From Streptomyces hygroscopicus subsp. hygroscopicus (GTDB taxonomy: Bacteria > Actinomycetota > Actinomycetes > Streptomycetales > Streptomycetaceae): 64,000 nt of DNA. The stretch covers positions 1 to 64,000 of the forward strand of contig NZ_BSSM01000013.1 in assembly GCF_030269125.1 (NCBI RefSeq), read 5' to 3'. Shown here piece by piece: positions 23,337 to 35,208 of this stretch (positions are counted from its first letter, which is position 1; the number at the start of each line of letters is the position of its first letter). The notes under the pieces are model-generated. The model searched no databases and was not told the DNA's origin. It worked only from the letters and a program-made list of their open reading frames with translations. The position numbers and the translations under genes are program-made.

Positions 23337-24533
23337 TTACGCCGACATCGGCCGCTGCACCTTGATCGACTGGAGCAGGCCCACGGCCACCCAGACCGCG
23401 AACATCGATGATCCGCCGTACGACACGAAGGGCAGTGGCAGACCGGTGACCGGCATGATGCCGAGGGTCATGCCGATGTTCTCGAACGCCTGGAAGGCGA
23501 ACCAGGCCACGATGCCCGCGGCGACGATGGTGCCGTACAGCTCGGTCGAGTCACGGGCGATCCGGCACGCCCGCCACAGGATGACGCCGATCAGGAAGAT
23601 GATGAGACCGGCGCCCAGGAAGCCCAGTTCCTCGCCCGCGACCGTGAAGACGAAGTCGGTCTGCTGCTCGGGCACGAACTGGCCGGTGGTCTGCGAGCCG
23701 TGGAAGAGCCCGGCGCCCGTCAGGCCGCCGGAGCCGATGGCGATGCGGGCCTGGTTGGTGTTGTAGCCGACGCCGGCCGGGTCCAGGTCCGGGTTGGCGA
23801 AGGCCGCGAAGCGGTTGATCTGGTACTGGTCCAGGATGTGCAGCTGCCAGATGGCGACGCAGCCGATCACCCCGGCGGCAAGCAGCCCGAACACCCAGCG
23901 GTTGGAGGAGCCGGAGGCGAGCAGCACGCCCAGGATGATGGCCACCATGGCCAGCACCGAGCCGAGGTCCGGCATCAGCAGCAGGATCATGCAGGGCACG
24001 GCCGCGAGTCCGAGCGCCTGCGCCACGGTGCGGTGGTCCGGGTACGGCTTGTCGCCCGCGTCCACCCGCGCGGACAGCAGCATCGCCATGCCGAGGATGA
24101 TCGCGATCTTGAGGAACTCGGCGGGCTGGATGGAGAAGCCGCCGATCACGATCCAGTTCCGCTGGCCGTTGATGGTGGCGCCGAGCGGGGTGAGGACCAC
24201 CAGGGCGAGCAGGACGGAGGCGCCGTAGAGGATGGGCACCGCGTTGCGCAGGGCGCGGTGGCCCAGCCACAGGGTGCCGATCATCAGGGCGAACCCGATG
24301 CCCAGGTTCATCAGGTGGCGTTCCAGGAAGAAGTAGGGGTCTCCCTGGTTGATCTCGGTGCGGTTGCGGGTCGCCGAGAAGACCAGCAGCGAGCCCATGA
24401 GCGACAGGGCGGTCGCGGCCAGCAGTATCGGCCAGTCCAGGCGCCGGGTCAGCGAGTCGCGGGCGAAGAGCCTGGTCCAGCCGGCCCGCGCGGGTCCGTA
24501 CCCGGAGACGGAGAAGCTGTTCGCGCCGGTCAT
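23337..24533 (-). CDS. rodA: Peptidoglycan glycosyltransferase RodA (SEDS family)
   Basis: 398 aa, about ten transmembrane segments. SEDS signatures are present: NGQRNWIVIGGFSIQPAEFLK, the region GLTGAGLFHGSQTTGQFVPE, and the C-terminal MPVTGLPLPFVSYGGSS. RodA polymerises lipid II with a class B PBP, here encoded immediately upstream. The ATG overlaps the mrdA stop (ATGA), so the pair is translationally coupled. In Streptomyces the mre/rod genes act mainly in spore-wall synthesis. Confidence 0.95.
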   Translation of the reverse strand: MTGANSFSVSGYGPARAGWTRLFARDSLTRRLDWPILLAATALSLMGSLLVFSATRNRTEINQGDPYFFLERHLMNLGIGFALMIGTLWLGHRALRNAVPILYGASVLLALVVLTPLGATINGQRNWIVIGGFSIQPAEFLKIAIILGMAMLLSARVDAGDKPYPDHRTVAQALGLAAVPCMILLLMPDLGSVLAMVAIILGVLLASGSSNRWVFGLLAAGVIGCVAIWQLHILDQYQINRFAAFANPDLDPAGVGYNTNQARIAIGSGGLTGAGLFHGSQTTGQFVPEQQTDFVFTVAGEELGFLGAGLIIFLIGVILWRACRIARDSTELYGTIVAAGIVAWFAFQAFENIGMTLGIMPVTGLPLPFVSYGGSSMFAVWVAVGLLQSIKVQRPMSA

Positions 24534-26782
24534 GAGGGCATCCTCCGGCTTCCCCGCTTCCGGCGTGGCCGCCTTCGGGTGTTGCTGTTGCCGTTGGTGG
24601 TGGGGGCGGTGGTGGCGGGCTGCTGGTCGCCGCCGTTGCTCGGGTTGTCCTTCTGGGAGGCCTCGGTGTCCTTCGCCGGGTCGCCGGGGACCGGCTGCGC
24701 GACGATGGTGCCGTCCGTGCGGACCTTCGGCAGGGCCTTCTGCGGCTCGGGCAGCAGTGCCTTCTTGTTGTCGACGGAGCCGTCGCCCTGGACGCCGTAG
24801 AGCGCGCTGTAGATGTTGCGCACGGCCTCACCGGAGGCGCCGGAACCCGTACCGGCCTGGGCGATCGTCATGATCACCGCGTAGTCCTTGGAGTAGGTGG
24901 CCATCCAGGAGGTGGTCTGCTTGCCGTAGACCTCCGCCGTACCGGTCTTGCCGTGCAGCGGGATCTTGTCCTGGGGCCAGCCGCTGAACTTCCAGGCCGC
25001 CGTACCGCGGGTGATGACGCCCGCGAAGGCGTCGTCCATGCCCTTGAGGGTGGCCTGGGTGACCGGCAGCCTGCGCTGCACCTTGGGCTTGATCTCCTGG
25101 ACGGTCTTGCCGTCGGGGCTCACGATCGCCTTGCCGATGGTCGGGACGTACTCGGTGCCGCCGTTGGCGACGGCGCCGTAGATCATCGCCTCCTGGATCG
25201 GCGTGACGAGGGTGTCGCCCTGGCCGATGGAGTAGTTGATCTCGTCACCCTCGCGCATCTTGTTGCCTTCGAGGCAGTTCTCGTAGGCGATCTTCTCGAC
25301 GTAACTGCCGTCCTTCTTGCCGGTCTTGCACCAGGAGTCCTTGTTGGCCTTCCAGTAGTCCAGCTTCCACTGACGGTCGGGGACGCGGCCGCCCAGCTCG
25401 TTCGGCAGGTCGATGCCCGTCGGCTTGCCGAGGCCGAACTGGTGGGCGGTCTTGAAGAAGTAGTCCTTCGGCTGGCCCTTCTTGGGGTTGATGCCGCCGT
25501 CCTTCTTCCACTCCCGGTCGGCGAGTCCGTAGAAGACGGTGTCGCAGGAGACCTCCAGGGCGCGGCCCAGTGAGATGTCGCCGAAGTTCTCGCCCTCGAA
25601 GTTCTTGAAGACCTGGTTGCCCACCCGGTAGTCGCTGGTGCACGGGTAGCCGCCGTCCCACGCGTAGCCCGCCTGGACCGCGGCGGCCGTGGAGACCACC
25701 TTGAAGGTCGAGCCGGGCGCGGCCTGACCCTGTATGGCCCGGTTGAGCAGCGGGTAGTCGGAGTCCTTGCCGGTGAGGGCCTGGTAGTCCTTGGCGGAGA
25801 TGCCGCCCACCCATGCGTTCGGGTCGTAGGTGGGGGCGGAGGCCATGGCGACGATGCGGCCGGTCTTGGCCTCCATCACGACGACGGCGCCGGAGTCGGC
25901 CTTGTAGTTCTCGCCGGTGAGGGTGTCGAACTGCTGGCGGGCGGCCTTCATCGCCTTGTCCAGTTCGTACTCCGCGACGCGCTGGACGCGGGAGTCGATG
26001 CTGGTGACCAGGTTCGAACCGGGCTCGGCGGCGTCCGACTTGGCCTTGCCGATGACCCGCCCGAGGTTGTCCACCTCGTACCGCGTCACGCCGGCCTTGC
26101 CGCGCAGCTCCTTGTCGTACTGCCGCTCCAGGCCGGAGCGGCCGACCATGTCCGAGCGCAGGTAGGGGGAGCTGGTGTCCTTGGCCTTCTGGATCTCGTC
26201 GTCGGTGACCGGGGAGAGGTAGCCGAGGACCTGCGCGGTGTTGGACTTGCCGGGGCCGGGGTAGCGGCGCACGGCCTCGGGCTCGGCGGTGATGCCGGGG
26301 AAGTCCTCGGAGCGCTCGCGGATCTGCAGGGCCTGGCGGGGCGTGGCCTTGTCGGTGATCGGGATCGGCTGGTACGGCGATCCGTTCCAGCACGGCTGGG
26401 GTGTCTTGGCGTCGCAGAGGCGGACCTTCTGCATGACGTCCTCGGTGCTCAGGCCGAGGACCCCGGCCAGCTTGGCCAGGACCGCCTTGCCGTCGTCCTT
26501 CTGCTTGAGCAGGTCGGTGCGGGAGGCGGAGACCACCAGACGCGTCTCGTTGTCCGCGAGGGGCACGCCGCGGGCGTCCAGGATCTCGCCGCGCACGGCG
26601 GGCTGGACGACCTGCTGGACGTGGTTCCCGGAGGCCTCCTTCTGGTACTGGGCACCCTCCCGGATCTGCAGGTACCACAGCCGGCCGCCGAGCGTGCCGA
26701 GCAGGGAGAGGACGAGGATCTGGATCACGACGAGCCGGATCTGGACCCGTGGGGTCCGGCCCGTCTCGGGAATGTTGGTCAC
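24530..26782 (-). CDS. mrdA: Penicillin-binding protein 2 (class B transpeptidase)
   Basis: 750 aa from GTG 26782, preceded by GGGGGAG. An N-terminal TM (IRLVVIQILVLSLLGTLGGR) and dimerisation domain precede the transpeptidase domain, with the active-site SxxK in AAPGSTFKVVS and the KTG triad in LHGKTGTAEVYG. It crosslinks peptidoglycan with RodA. The C-terminus after the fold is a Thr/Asn-rich linker ending in a very basic RRRPRRKRGSRR stretch, unusual for an external tail. A longer ORF start at 26893 lacks conservation and is not used. It overlaps rodA by ATGA. Confidence 0.95.
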   Translation of the reverse strand: MTNIPETGRTPRVQIRLVVIQILVLSLLGTLGGRLWYLQIREGAQYQKEASGNHVQQVVQPAVRGEILDARGVPLADNETRLVVSASRTDLLKQKDDGKAVLAKLAGVLGLSTEDVMQKVRLCDAKTPQPCWNGSPYQPIPITDKATPRQALQIRERSEDFPGITAEPEAVRRYPGPGKSNTAQVLGYLSPVTDDEIQKAKDTSSPYLRSDMVGRSGLERQYDKELRGKAGVTRYEVDNLGRVIGKAKSDAAEPGSNLVTSIDSRVQRVAEYELDKAMKAARQQFDTLTGENYKADSGAVVVMEAKTGRIVAMASAPTYDPNAWVGGISAKDYQALTGKDSDYPLLNRAIQGQAAPGSTFKVVSTAAAVQAGYAWDGGYPCTSDYRVGNQVFKNFEGENFGDISLGRALEVSCDTVFYGLADREWKKDGGINPKKGQPKDYFFKTAHQFGLGKPTGIDLPNELGGRVPDRQWKLDYWKANKDSWCKTGKKDGSYVEKIAYENCLEGNKMREGDEINYSIGQGDTLVTPIQEAMIYGAVANGGTEYVPTIGKAIVSPDGKTVQEIKPKVQRRLPVTQATLKGMDDAFAGVITRGTAAWKFSGWPQDKIPLHGKTGTAEVYGKQTTSWMATYSKDYAVIMTIAQAGTGSGASGEAVRNIYSALYGVQGDGSVDNKKALLPEPQKALPKVRTDGTIVAQPVPGDPAKDTEASQKDNPSNGGDQQPATTAPTTNGNSNTRRRPRRKRGSRRMPS

Positions 26783-26948
26783 TGCGGCTGCTCCCCCTCT
26801 CGGCGCACGGACGTCCGGACGCGCTGCGCGTGTGTGCGAACGGGCAGCGCGCGTACGCATGATGAACGATCGGTCGGTGAGGCCGCGTTCCACGAATGCC
26901 GACCCGTTCGGGTGAATCGCCCCGGGACTCCCGGGGCCTGACGCGTCT

Positions 26949-27626
26949 TCACAGCCGCTTGACCCCCTTGATGCGGCCGACCCGGGCGGAGCGGGTGCGG
27001 GCCTTGGCCTTGAGCGCGCCGAGTCCGGTGCGCTGGCTGCCGATGCGCAGCCCGGTGCCGGAGGACAGCCAGCCCGAGGAGATGTCGGCCGCCTTGGCGC
27101 TGGTGGCGGTCTCGGCCAGCGGGTCGTTGTCGCACCGTCGGGCCAGCCACATCACCGCCGGGACCACGAACGGGGCCAGCAGCAGGTCGTACAGGGCGGC
27201 CGAGACCAGCAGGCCGGGCAGGCCGACATGGCGGGCGGCGGTGTCGCCGACCAGGGCGCCGACCCCGGCGTACAGCAGGGTGGAGCCGATCGCGGCGGCG
27301 ACGACCACGGCCATGGGGCCGGTCGCCGACCTCAGCCGGCCGTTGTCCGGCTTGATCAGCCCGGCGAAGTAACCCGTCACGCAGAGCACCAGCGCGTAGC
27401 GGCCGGCCGCGTGGTCGGCGGGCGGGGCCAGGTCGGCCAGCAGGCCGGCGGCGAACCCGACGAGGGCGCCGCCGACATGGCCGTACACCATGGCGAGGCC
27501 GAGCACGGTCAGGAGCAGCAGGTCGGGGACGGCGCCCGGCAGATGGAGGCGGGCGAGGACGCTGACCTGGATCACCAGGGCGACCACGACCAGCGGCACG
27601 GAGAGCAGGATCCGGTTGACACGCAT
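26949..27626 (-). CDS. mreD: Rod-shape-determining protein MreD
   Basis: 225 aa, hydrophobic, five or so predicted TM segments, starting MRVNRILLSVPLVVVALVIQ, which is a normal MreD N-terminus. It lies 18 bases after mreC. The C-terminal basic tail (KARTRSARVGRIKGVKRL) is cytoplasmic. MreD is an integral partner of MreC in the elongasome. A 166-base gap separates it from mrdA. Confidence 0.9.
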   Translation of the reverse strand: MRVNRILLSVPLVVVALVIQVSVLARLHLPGAVPDLLLLTVLGLAMVYGHVGGALVGFAAGLLADLAPPADHAAGRYALVLCVTGYFAGLIKPDNGRLRSATGPMAVVVAAAIGSTLLYAGVGALVGDTAARHVGLPGLLVSAALYDLLLAPFVVPAVMWLARRCDNDPLAETATSAKAADISSGWLSSGTGLRIGSQRTGLGALKAKARTRSARVGRIKGVKRL

Positions 27627-27644
27627 GGGAGGGGGCTCCTACGG

Positions 27645-28607
27645 CTACTGGTTGGTCGGCGACGGGTCGCTCTGCTGCTGGTCGCCCGTGTTCGCGTCCG
27701 CGGACGGGGTGACGGTGACGGTGACCGTGGGCGTGGGAACCGGCTTGGGCTTGGCCGGCAGGACCTCGTCGCGCGGGTCCTTCTGCGGCGCCTGGACGAC
27801 CACGCCGACGATGTCGAGCTTGGTGAAGCTGACGTACGGGGTGACGTACAGGGTGCGCGTCAGGCCGCCGCCGGAGGGGTCCACGCGGGAGACCACGCCG
27901 ACCGGGACGCCCGGCACGAACGGCTTGTCGGACTCCGAGCCGAAGGTGACCAGACGGTCGCCCTTCTTCACCTCGGCCTTGCCGTTGAGGAGTTGGACGC
28001 GCAGCGGGCGGTCGCCCTGCCCGGACGCGAAGCCGAGTTCGTCGCTGCCCTCCATGCGGGTGCCGACGGTGAAGTCCGGGTCGTTGGCGAGCAGCACGGT
28101 GGAGGTGTCGGGTCCGACCGTGGTGACCCGGCCGACCAGACCGTCGGCGTTGAGGACGGTCATGTCCCGCTTGATGCCGTCGCTCGCGCCGACGTCGATG
28201 GTGACGGTCCAGGAGAAGCCCTGCGCCGACCCTATGGCGACGACCTGGGCGCCCTTGATGCCGTACTGGCCCTCGCCCGCGAGCCTCAGCATCCGGTCGA
28301 GCTGGTTCAGACGGCTGCGGCTGCGGTCGTCGCTGCCGAGCTTCGCCTTGAGGGCCGCGTTCTCCTTCTCCAGCGTGGCGAGCCTGCTGTGCCGCTCGTC
28401 CGAGTCGCGGATCGCGGAGACGGCGTTGCCGACCGGGTCGACCGCGGAGGACAGCCCGTCCTCCACCGGTCCGAACACGGTGGCCGCGGCCTGCCGGGCG
28501 CCGTCGACCGGGGAGTTCCGGCCCCCTCGGATATCCACGGTGATCAACGCGAACGCGACGGCGATCAGCAGGACCAGGAGCAGCCGGCTCTCTTTGGTGT
28601 CCCTCAC
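27645..28607 (-). CDS. mreC: Cell-shape protein MreC
   Basis: 320 aa with GTG start. A single N-terminal TM (LLLVLLIAVAFALITVDI) is followed by a coiled coil (RHSRLATLEKENAALKAKLG) and the double beta-barrel MreC domain (GSDELGFASGQGDRPLRV region). A Thr/Pro-rich C-terminal tail of about 60 residues (VPTPTVTVTVTPSAD) is external. MreC scaffolds PBP2-RodA outside the membrane. A terminator-like hairpin in the 168-base gap after mreB could lower its expression relative to mreB. Confidence 0.93.
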   Translation of the reverse strand: MRDTKESRLLLVLLIAVAFALITVDIRGGRNSPVDGARQAAATVFGPVEDGLSSAVDPVGNAVSAIRDSDERHSRLATLEKENAALKAKLGSDDRSRSRLNQLDRMLRLAGEGQYGIKGAQVVAIGSAQGFSWTVTIDVGASDGIKRDMTVLNADGLVGRVTTVGPDTSTVLLANDPDFTVGTRMEGSDELGFASGQGDRPLRVQLLNGKAEVKKGDRLVTFGSESDKPFVPGVPVGVVSRVDPSGGGLTRTLYVTPYVSFTKLDIVGVVVQAPQKDPRDEVLPAKPKPVPTPTVTVTVTPSADANTGDQQQSDPSPTNQ

Positions 28608-28725
28608 GTGCGGCGGCCGTGCCCTTCCTCAAGTAGGAATTCGTCGGGACCCCCGGAAAAGCGCGAAAGGTACGGCGCAAATCCAAGCGGCCCATTTGGG
28701 GGAGCTTATGCCTCTATATCAACGA

Positions 28726-28761
28726 TCCGCCGCACGAGAGGAGAACGTCTCGTACGGCGGA
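28726..28761 (-). terminator. Hairpin between mreB and mreC
   Basis: TCCGCCGCACGAGA (28726-28739) pairs with TCTCGTACGGCGGA (28748-28761) with one G-T wobble and an 8-base loop, 15 bases after the mreB stop. It is expected to terminate part of mreB transcription before mreC. Confidence 0.65.
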
Positions 28762-28775
28762 ATCGAAGTGTCGCG

Positions 28776-29795
28776 TCATCGCCGCGGCTGGGCGTCCAGC
28801 ACCTGCTGGAGCGCCTCGAACTCCTCGACGCACTTTCCGGATCCGAGGGCGACGCTGTCCAGCGGGTCCTCGGCGATGTGGATCGGCATGCCGGTCTCGC
28901 GGCGCAGCCGCTCGTCCAGGCCGCGCAGCAGGGCGCCGCCGCCGGTGAGCACGATACCCCGGTCCATGATGTCGCCGGACAGCTCCGGCGGGCACTTGTC
29001 GAGGGTCGTCTTGACCGCGTCCACGATCGCGTTGACCGGTTCCTCGATCGCCTTGCGGACCTCGGCGGCCGAGATGACGACGGTCTTGGGCAGCCCGGAC
29101 ACCAGGTCCCGGCCGCGGACTTCGGTGTGCTCGTCGGTCTCGAGCTCGTACGCCGAACCGATGGTGATCTTGATCTGCTCGGCGGTGCGCTCGCCCAGGA
29201 GGAGGCTGTACTCCTTCTTGATGTACTGGATGATCGCGTTGTCCAGTTCGTCGCCCGCCACCCTGATGGACTGCGCGGTGACGATGCCGCCCAGCGAGAT
29301 GACCGCGACCTCCGTGGTGCCGCCGCCGATGTCCACCACCATGTTGCCCGTGGCCTCGTGGACCGGCAGGCCGGAGCCGATGGCCGCGGCCATGGGCTCC
29401 TCGATGATGTGCACCTGGCGGGCGCCCGCCTGGGTGGAGGCCTCGATGACCGCGCGGCGCTCGACGCCCGTGATGCCCGAGGGGACACAGACGACGACGC
29501 GCGGGCGGGCGAGGTAGCGGCGCTTGTGGATCTTCAGGATGAAGTAGCGCAGCATCCGCTCGGTGATCTCGAAGTCGGCGATGACGCCGTCCTTCAGCGG
29601 CCGGACCGCCACGATGTTCCCCGGCGTCCGGCCGATCATCTTCTTCGCTTCGGCGCCGACCGCCAGGATGCCGCCGGTGTTGGTGTTGATCGCGACGACG
29701 GACGGCTCGTTGAGCACGATTCCGCGACCCCTGACGTACACCAGCGTGTTGGCGGTCCCGAGGTCGACAGCCATGTCACGGCCGATGAACGACAT
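28776..29795 (-). CDS. mreB: Actin-like rod-shape protein MreB
   Basis: 339 aa from ATG 29795 (GGGGAA seven bases upstream); an ATG 12 bases earlier lacks a ribosome site. Actin-fold motifs are clear: phosphate-1 AVDLGTANTLVYVRGRG, phosphate-2 MVVDIGGGTTEVAVISLGG, and the adenosine motif LTGGGALLRGLDERL. MreB polymerises along the membrane and positions RodA-PBP2. It heads the cluster mreB-mreC-mreD-mrdA-rodA. In Streptomyces this protein is needed for robust spore walls rather than hyphal shape. Confidence 0.96.
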   Translation of the reverse strand: MSFIGRDMAVDLGTANTLVYVRGRGIVLNEPSVVAINTNTGGILAVGAEAKKMIGRTPGNIVAVRPLKDGVIADFEITERMLRYFILKIHKRRYLARPRVVVCVPSGITGVERRAVIEASTQAGARQVHIIEEPMAAAIGSGLPVHEATGNMVVDIGGGTTEVAVISLGGIVTAQSIRVAGDELDNAIIQYIKKEYSLLLGERTAEQIKITIGSAYELETDEHTEVRGRDLVSGLPKTVVISAAEVRKAIEEPVNAIVDAVKTTLDKCPPELSGDIMDRGIVLTGGGALLRGLDERLRRETGMPIHIAEDPLDSVALGSGKCVEEFEALQQVLDAQPRR

Positions 29796-30002
29796 TGAGT
29801 TCCCCATCCGGATTCATCTGGCCTTCCCGAGCTTTTGAGGGCATGTCAGGCAGGCGAGGCGGGTGCTGTGACGTGAAGGCTTCCATCGTAAACGCGCCTG
29901 CACGGACACTGCGCGAGGGTCTCCGCCATTGTCACCAGATGGCGGGCCGCCCCGCTTGTGGAGACGGGCGTTCGGGGGCGCTCGTTCCCTCTATCGCCGG
30001 TA

Positions 30003-30416
30003 TTACGCGCGGCCCGGGAAGAAGATCTTCACCTCGCGCTCGGCGGACTCCTCGGAGTCGGAGGCGTGGATGAGGTTCTCGCGGACGATCACGCCGAAGT
30101 CGCCGCGGATGGAGCCCGGCTGGGCGGCGATCGGGTCGGTCGGGCCGGCGAGCTGGCGCACGCCCTCGATGACCCGCTCGCCCTCGACGATCAGGGCGAC
30201 GACGGGACCGGAGGACATGAACGCGACCAGCGGCTCGTAGAAGGGCTTGCCCTTGTGCTCGCCGTAGTGCTGCTCCAGGGTCTCCTGGTCCAGGGTGCGC
30301 AGTTCCAGCGCGGTGATCTGCCAGCCGGCCTTGCGCTCGATACGGCTGATGATCTCGCCGGTCAGGCCGCGACGGACGGCGTCGGGCTTGAGCAGGACGA
30401 GGGTGCGCTGGCTCAC
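30003..30416 (-). CDS. ndk: Nucleoside diphosphate kinase
   Basis: 137 aa, GTG start with AAGGAG upstream. It contains TLVLLKPDAVRRGLTGEII and the terminal SDSEESAEREVKIFF. The NDK active-site motif NxxHxSDS is present as NLIHASDS, giving the phospho-histidine. It balances NTP pools using ATP. It stands 66 bases after the DUF4233 gene and may share the folC transcript. Confidence 0.97.
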   Translation of the reverse strand: MSQRTLVLLKPDAVRRGLTGEIISRIERKAGWQITALELRTLDQETLEQHYGEHKGKPFYEPLVAFMSSGPVVALIVEGERVIEGVRQLAGPTDPIAAQPGSIRGDFGVIVRENLIHASDSEESAEREVKIFFPGRA

Positions 30417-30482
30417 GGGGGGACTCCTTACGCGTGGGACGTGTGCGGTGGGACGAGGTTACAGGGCGTGTCCGTGCGCCCG

Positions 30483-30839
30483 TTACGCAGCGTCAGCCGA
30501 GGACTCGGCCTGGGCGGCGGCGAACCGGGCCTTGGCCTCGTCCACCTTGCGGCCGAAGTGCACCGACGCCCACCACAGGCCCGCGAACACCGCGCCCATG
30601 AAGTACATGGTCGGCACGAAGACGCCGGAGGCGATCAGGGCGAGCTGGAGAGCCCAGCCGAGGGCGATGCCGCCGGGGCGGGTCACCATGCCGCACAGCA
30701 GCACGCACAGGACCATGGCGATGCCGCTGACCAGCCAGACGGTGGAGACCGACAGGCTCGGGTCCTTCATGGCGACCAGGCCGGCGAAGCCGATGACGAA
30801 GAACTCGCCGATCAGCGTGGATGAACAGAGCGTACGCAC
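30483..30839 (-). CDS. DUF4233 family membrane protein
   Basis: 118 aa, GTG start with GAGGAG eight bases upstream. About four hydrophobic segments: FFVIGFAGLVA, TVWLVSGIAMVLCVLLCGMV, GWALQLALIASGVFVPTMYF, and FMGAVFAGLWWASVHFG. The C-terminal tail is charged. This family is regularly found directly after folC in actinomycetes, as here (10-base gap), so a link with folate or membrane physiology is suspected but unproven. Confidence 0.85.
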   Translation of the reverse strand: MRTLCSSTLIGEFFVIGFAGLVAMKDPSLSVSTVWLVSGIAMVLCVLLCGMVTRPGGIALGWALQLALIASGVFVPTMYFMGAVFAGLWWASVHFGRKVDEAKARFAAAQAESSADAA

Positions 30840-30849
30840 GTCGGACTCC

Positions 30850-32364
30850 TCAGCCCTTGCCCAGCAGCAGCCGGGCCTCGCCGACCGTGATGACGGAACC
30901 GGTGACCAGCACCCCGCCGCCCGCGAACTCGCCCTCCTCCTCGGCCAGCGTGATCGCGGCCTCCAGGGCGTCGGGCAGCCGCGGCTCGACCTGCACCCGC
31001 TCGTCGCCGAAGACCTCGACGGCGATGGCGGCCAGCTCGTCCGCGTCCATGGCGCGGTGGCTGGAGTTCTGGGTGACGACGACCTCGGCGAAGATCGGCT
31101 CGAAGGCCTCCAGCAGGCCGCGCACGTTCTTGTCCGCGCTCGCGCCGACGACGCCGATCAGCCGGGTGAAGTCGAAGGCCTCGCGCACGGCCTCCGCGGT
31201 CACCTCGGCGCCGGCCGGGTTGTGCGCGGCGTCCAGGACGACGGTGGGAGACCGTCGTACGACCTCCAGGCGGCCCGGGGAGGTGACGGCGGCGAAGGCC
31301 TTGCGGACGGTGTCGATGTCCAGCGGTTCGGCGCGCTGGGCGCCGACGCCGAAGAACGCCTCCACGGCGGCGAGCGCCACGGCCGCGTTGTGCGCCTGGT
31401 GGGCGCCGTGCAGCGGGAGGTACACCTCGGGGTACTCGCCGCCGAGGCCGCGCAGGGTGACGAGCTGTCCGCCGACGGCGACCTGGCGGGCGACGACGCC
31501 GAACTCCAGGCCCTCGCGGGCCACGGTGGCGTTGACCTCCACGGCCTTCTTCAGCAGCACCTGGGCCGCGTCGACGGGCTGCTGGGCGAGGATGACGGTG
31601 GCGTCCTGCTTGATGATGCCCGACTTCTCACCGGCGATCTCGGCGGTGGTCTCACCGAGGCGGTCGGTGTGGTCCAGGCCGATCGGGGTGACGACGGCGA
31701 CATCGGCGTCGATCACGTTGGTGGCGTCCCAGGAGCCGCCCATGCCGACCTCGACGACGGCCACGTCGACGGGGGCGTCCGCGAAGGCCGCGTAGGCCAT
31801 GCCGGTGAGGACCTCGAAGAAGGACAGCCGGTACTCCTGGGCGGCGTCCACCATCTCGATGTACGGCTTGATGTCCTGGTACGTCTCGATGAACCGCTCG
31901 GCGGAGACCGGGGCGCCGTCCAGGCTGATGCGCTCGGTGATCGACTGCACGTGGGGGCTGGTGTAGCGGCCGGTGCGCAGGTCGAAGGCGCCGAGCAGGG
32001 ACTCGATCATGCGGGCGGTGGAGGTCTTGCCGTTGGTGCCCGTGATGTGGATCGAGGGGTACGTGCGCTGGGGGTCGCCGAGGACGTCCATCAGCGCGGC
32101 GATCCTGCTGACCGAGGGCTCCAGCTTGGTCTCGCCCCAGCGGGTGGCCAGCTCCGCCTCGACCTCGCGCAGCGCCTTGTCGACTTCCGGGTCCTCGGGA
32201 CGCGCGGGCACGTCGGCCTGCGGCTGCCCGCCCTGGGTCCGCAGGGTACGGCTGCCGGCCTCGATCACGGCGAGGTCGGGGTCGCGGGTGGTCTCGGCCT
32301 CGATGATCTCCTCGAAGGAGTCGAGGGGGTCGGGCTGGTCGTTCTCGTGCGGGAGGTCGCTCAC
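30850..32364 (-). CDS. folC: Dihydrofolate synthase / folylpolyglutamate synthase
   Basis: 504 aa, GTG start. It carries the ATP-binding P-loop HITGTNGKTSTARM, the substrate-binding region TSPHVQSITERIS, and the Mur-ligase-like HxxN motif in LDAAHNPAGAEV. It adds glutamate to dihydropteroate and to folates, retaining the cofactors in the cell. The N-terminal 60 residues are an acidic extension typical of Streptomyces. The gene lies 82 bases after valS, behind a terminator hairpin. Confidence 0.95.
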   Translation of the reverse strand: MSDLPHENDQPDPLDSFEEIIEAETTRDPDLAVIEAGSRTLRTQGGQPQADVPARPEDPEVDKALREVEAELATRWGETKLEPSVSRIAALMDVLGDPQRTYPSIHITGTNGKTSTARMIESLLGAFDLRTGRYTSPHVQSITERISLDGAPVSAERFIETYQDIKPYIEMVDAAQEYRLSFFEVLTGMAYAAFADAPVDVAVVEVGMGGSWDATNVIDADVAVVTPIGLDHTDRLGETTAEIAGEKSGIIKQDATVILAQQPVDAAQVLLKKAVEVNATVAREGLEFGVVARQVAVGGQLVTLRGLGGEYPEVYLPLHGAHQAHNAAVALAAVEAFFGVGAQRAEPLDIDTVRKAFAAVTSPGRLEVVRRSPTVVLDAAHNPAGAEVTAEAVREAFDFTRLIGVVGASADKNVRGLLEAFEPIFAEVVVTQNSSHRAMDADELAAIAVEVFGDERVQVEPRLPDALEAAITLAEEEGEFAGGGVLVTGSVITVGEARLLLGKG

Positions 32365-32401
32365 GGGCCCAGTCTACGGAGGGTCGGTGACATGGGTGCG
32401 C

Positions 32402-32436
32402 GAAGGCCCCGGTGCCTTGTCGGTACCGGGGCCTTC
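32402..32436 (-). terminator. Terminator between valS and folC
   Basis: GAAGGCCCCGGTGCC (32402-32416) and GGTACCGGGGCCTTC (32422-32436) form a 15-bp stem with one wobble and a 5-base loop, 10 bases beyond the valS stop. Confidence 0.75.
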
Positions 32437-32446
32437 GGTGTCGTGG

Positions 32447-35071
<2,625 letters not shown>

Positions 35072-35208
35072 GGGGGTCAGTTTAGAGGGGTCACGGGCCG
35101 GTCCCGAAACGCGTTTGTTCTGTAACGGTGCGGCCCCCGGTGCCCTGCGTTTCCCGGGCCTGGTTCAGGATGTCAGGAACATATAAGCGTTCTAGGGGGA
35201 TCCCAGAG

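Noticed and set aside
27228..29798. 856-aa plus-strand ORF over mreB-mreC-mreD
   Set aside because: Antisense to three well-supported genes; open only because of GC3 bias.
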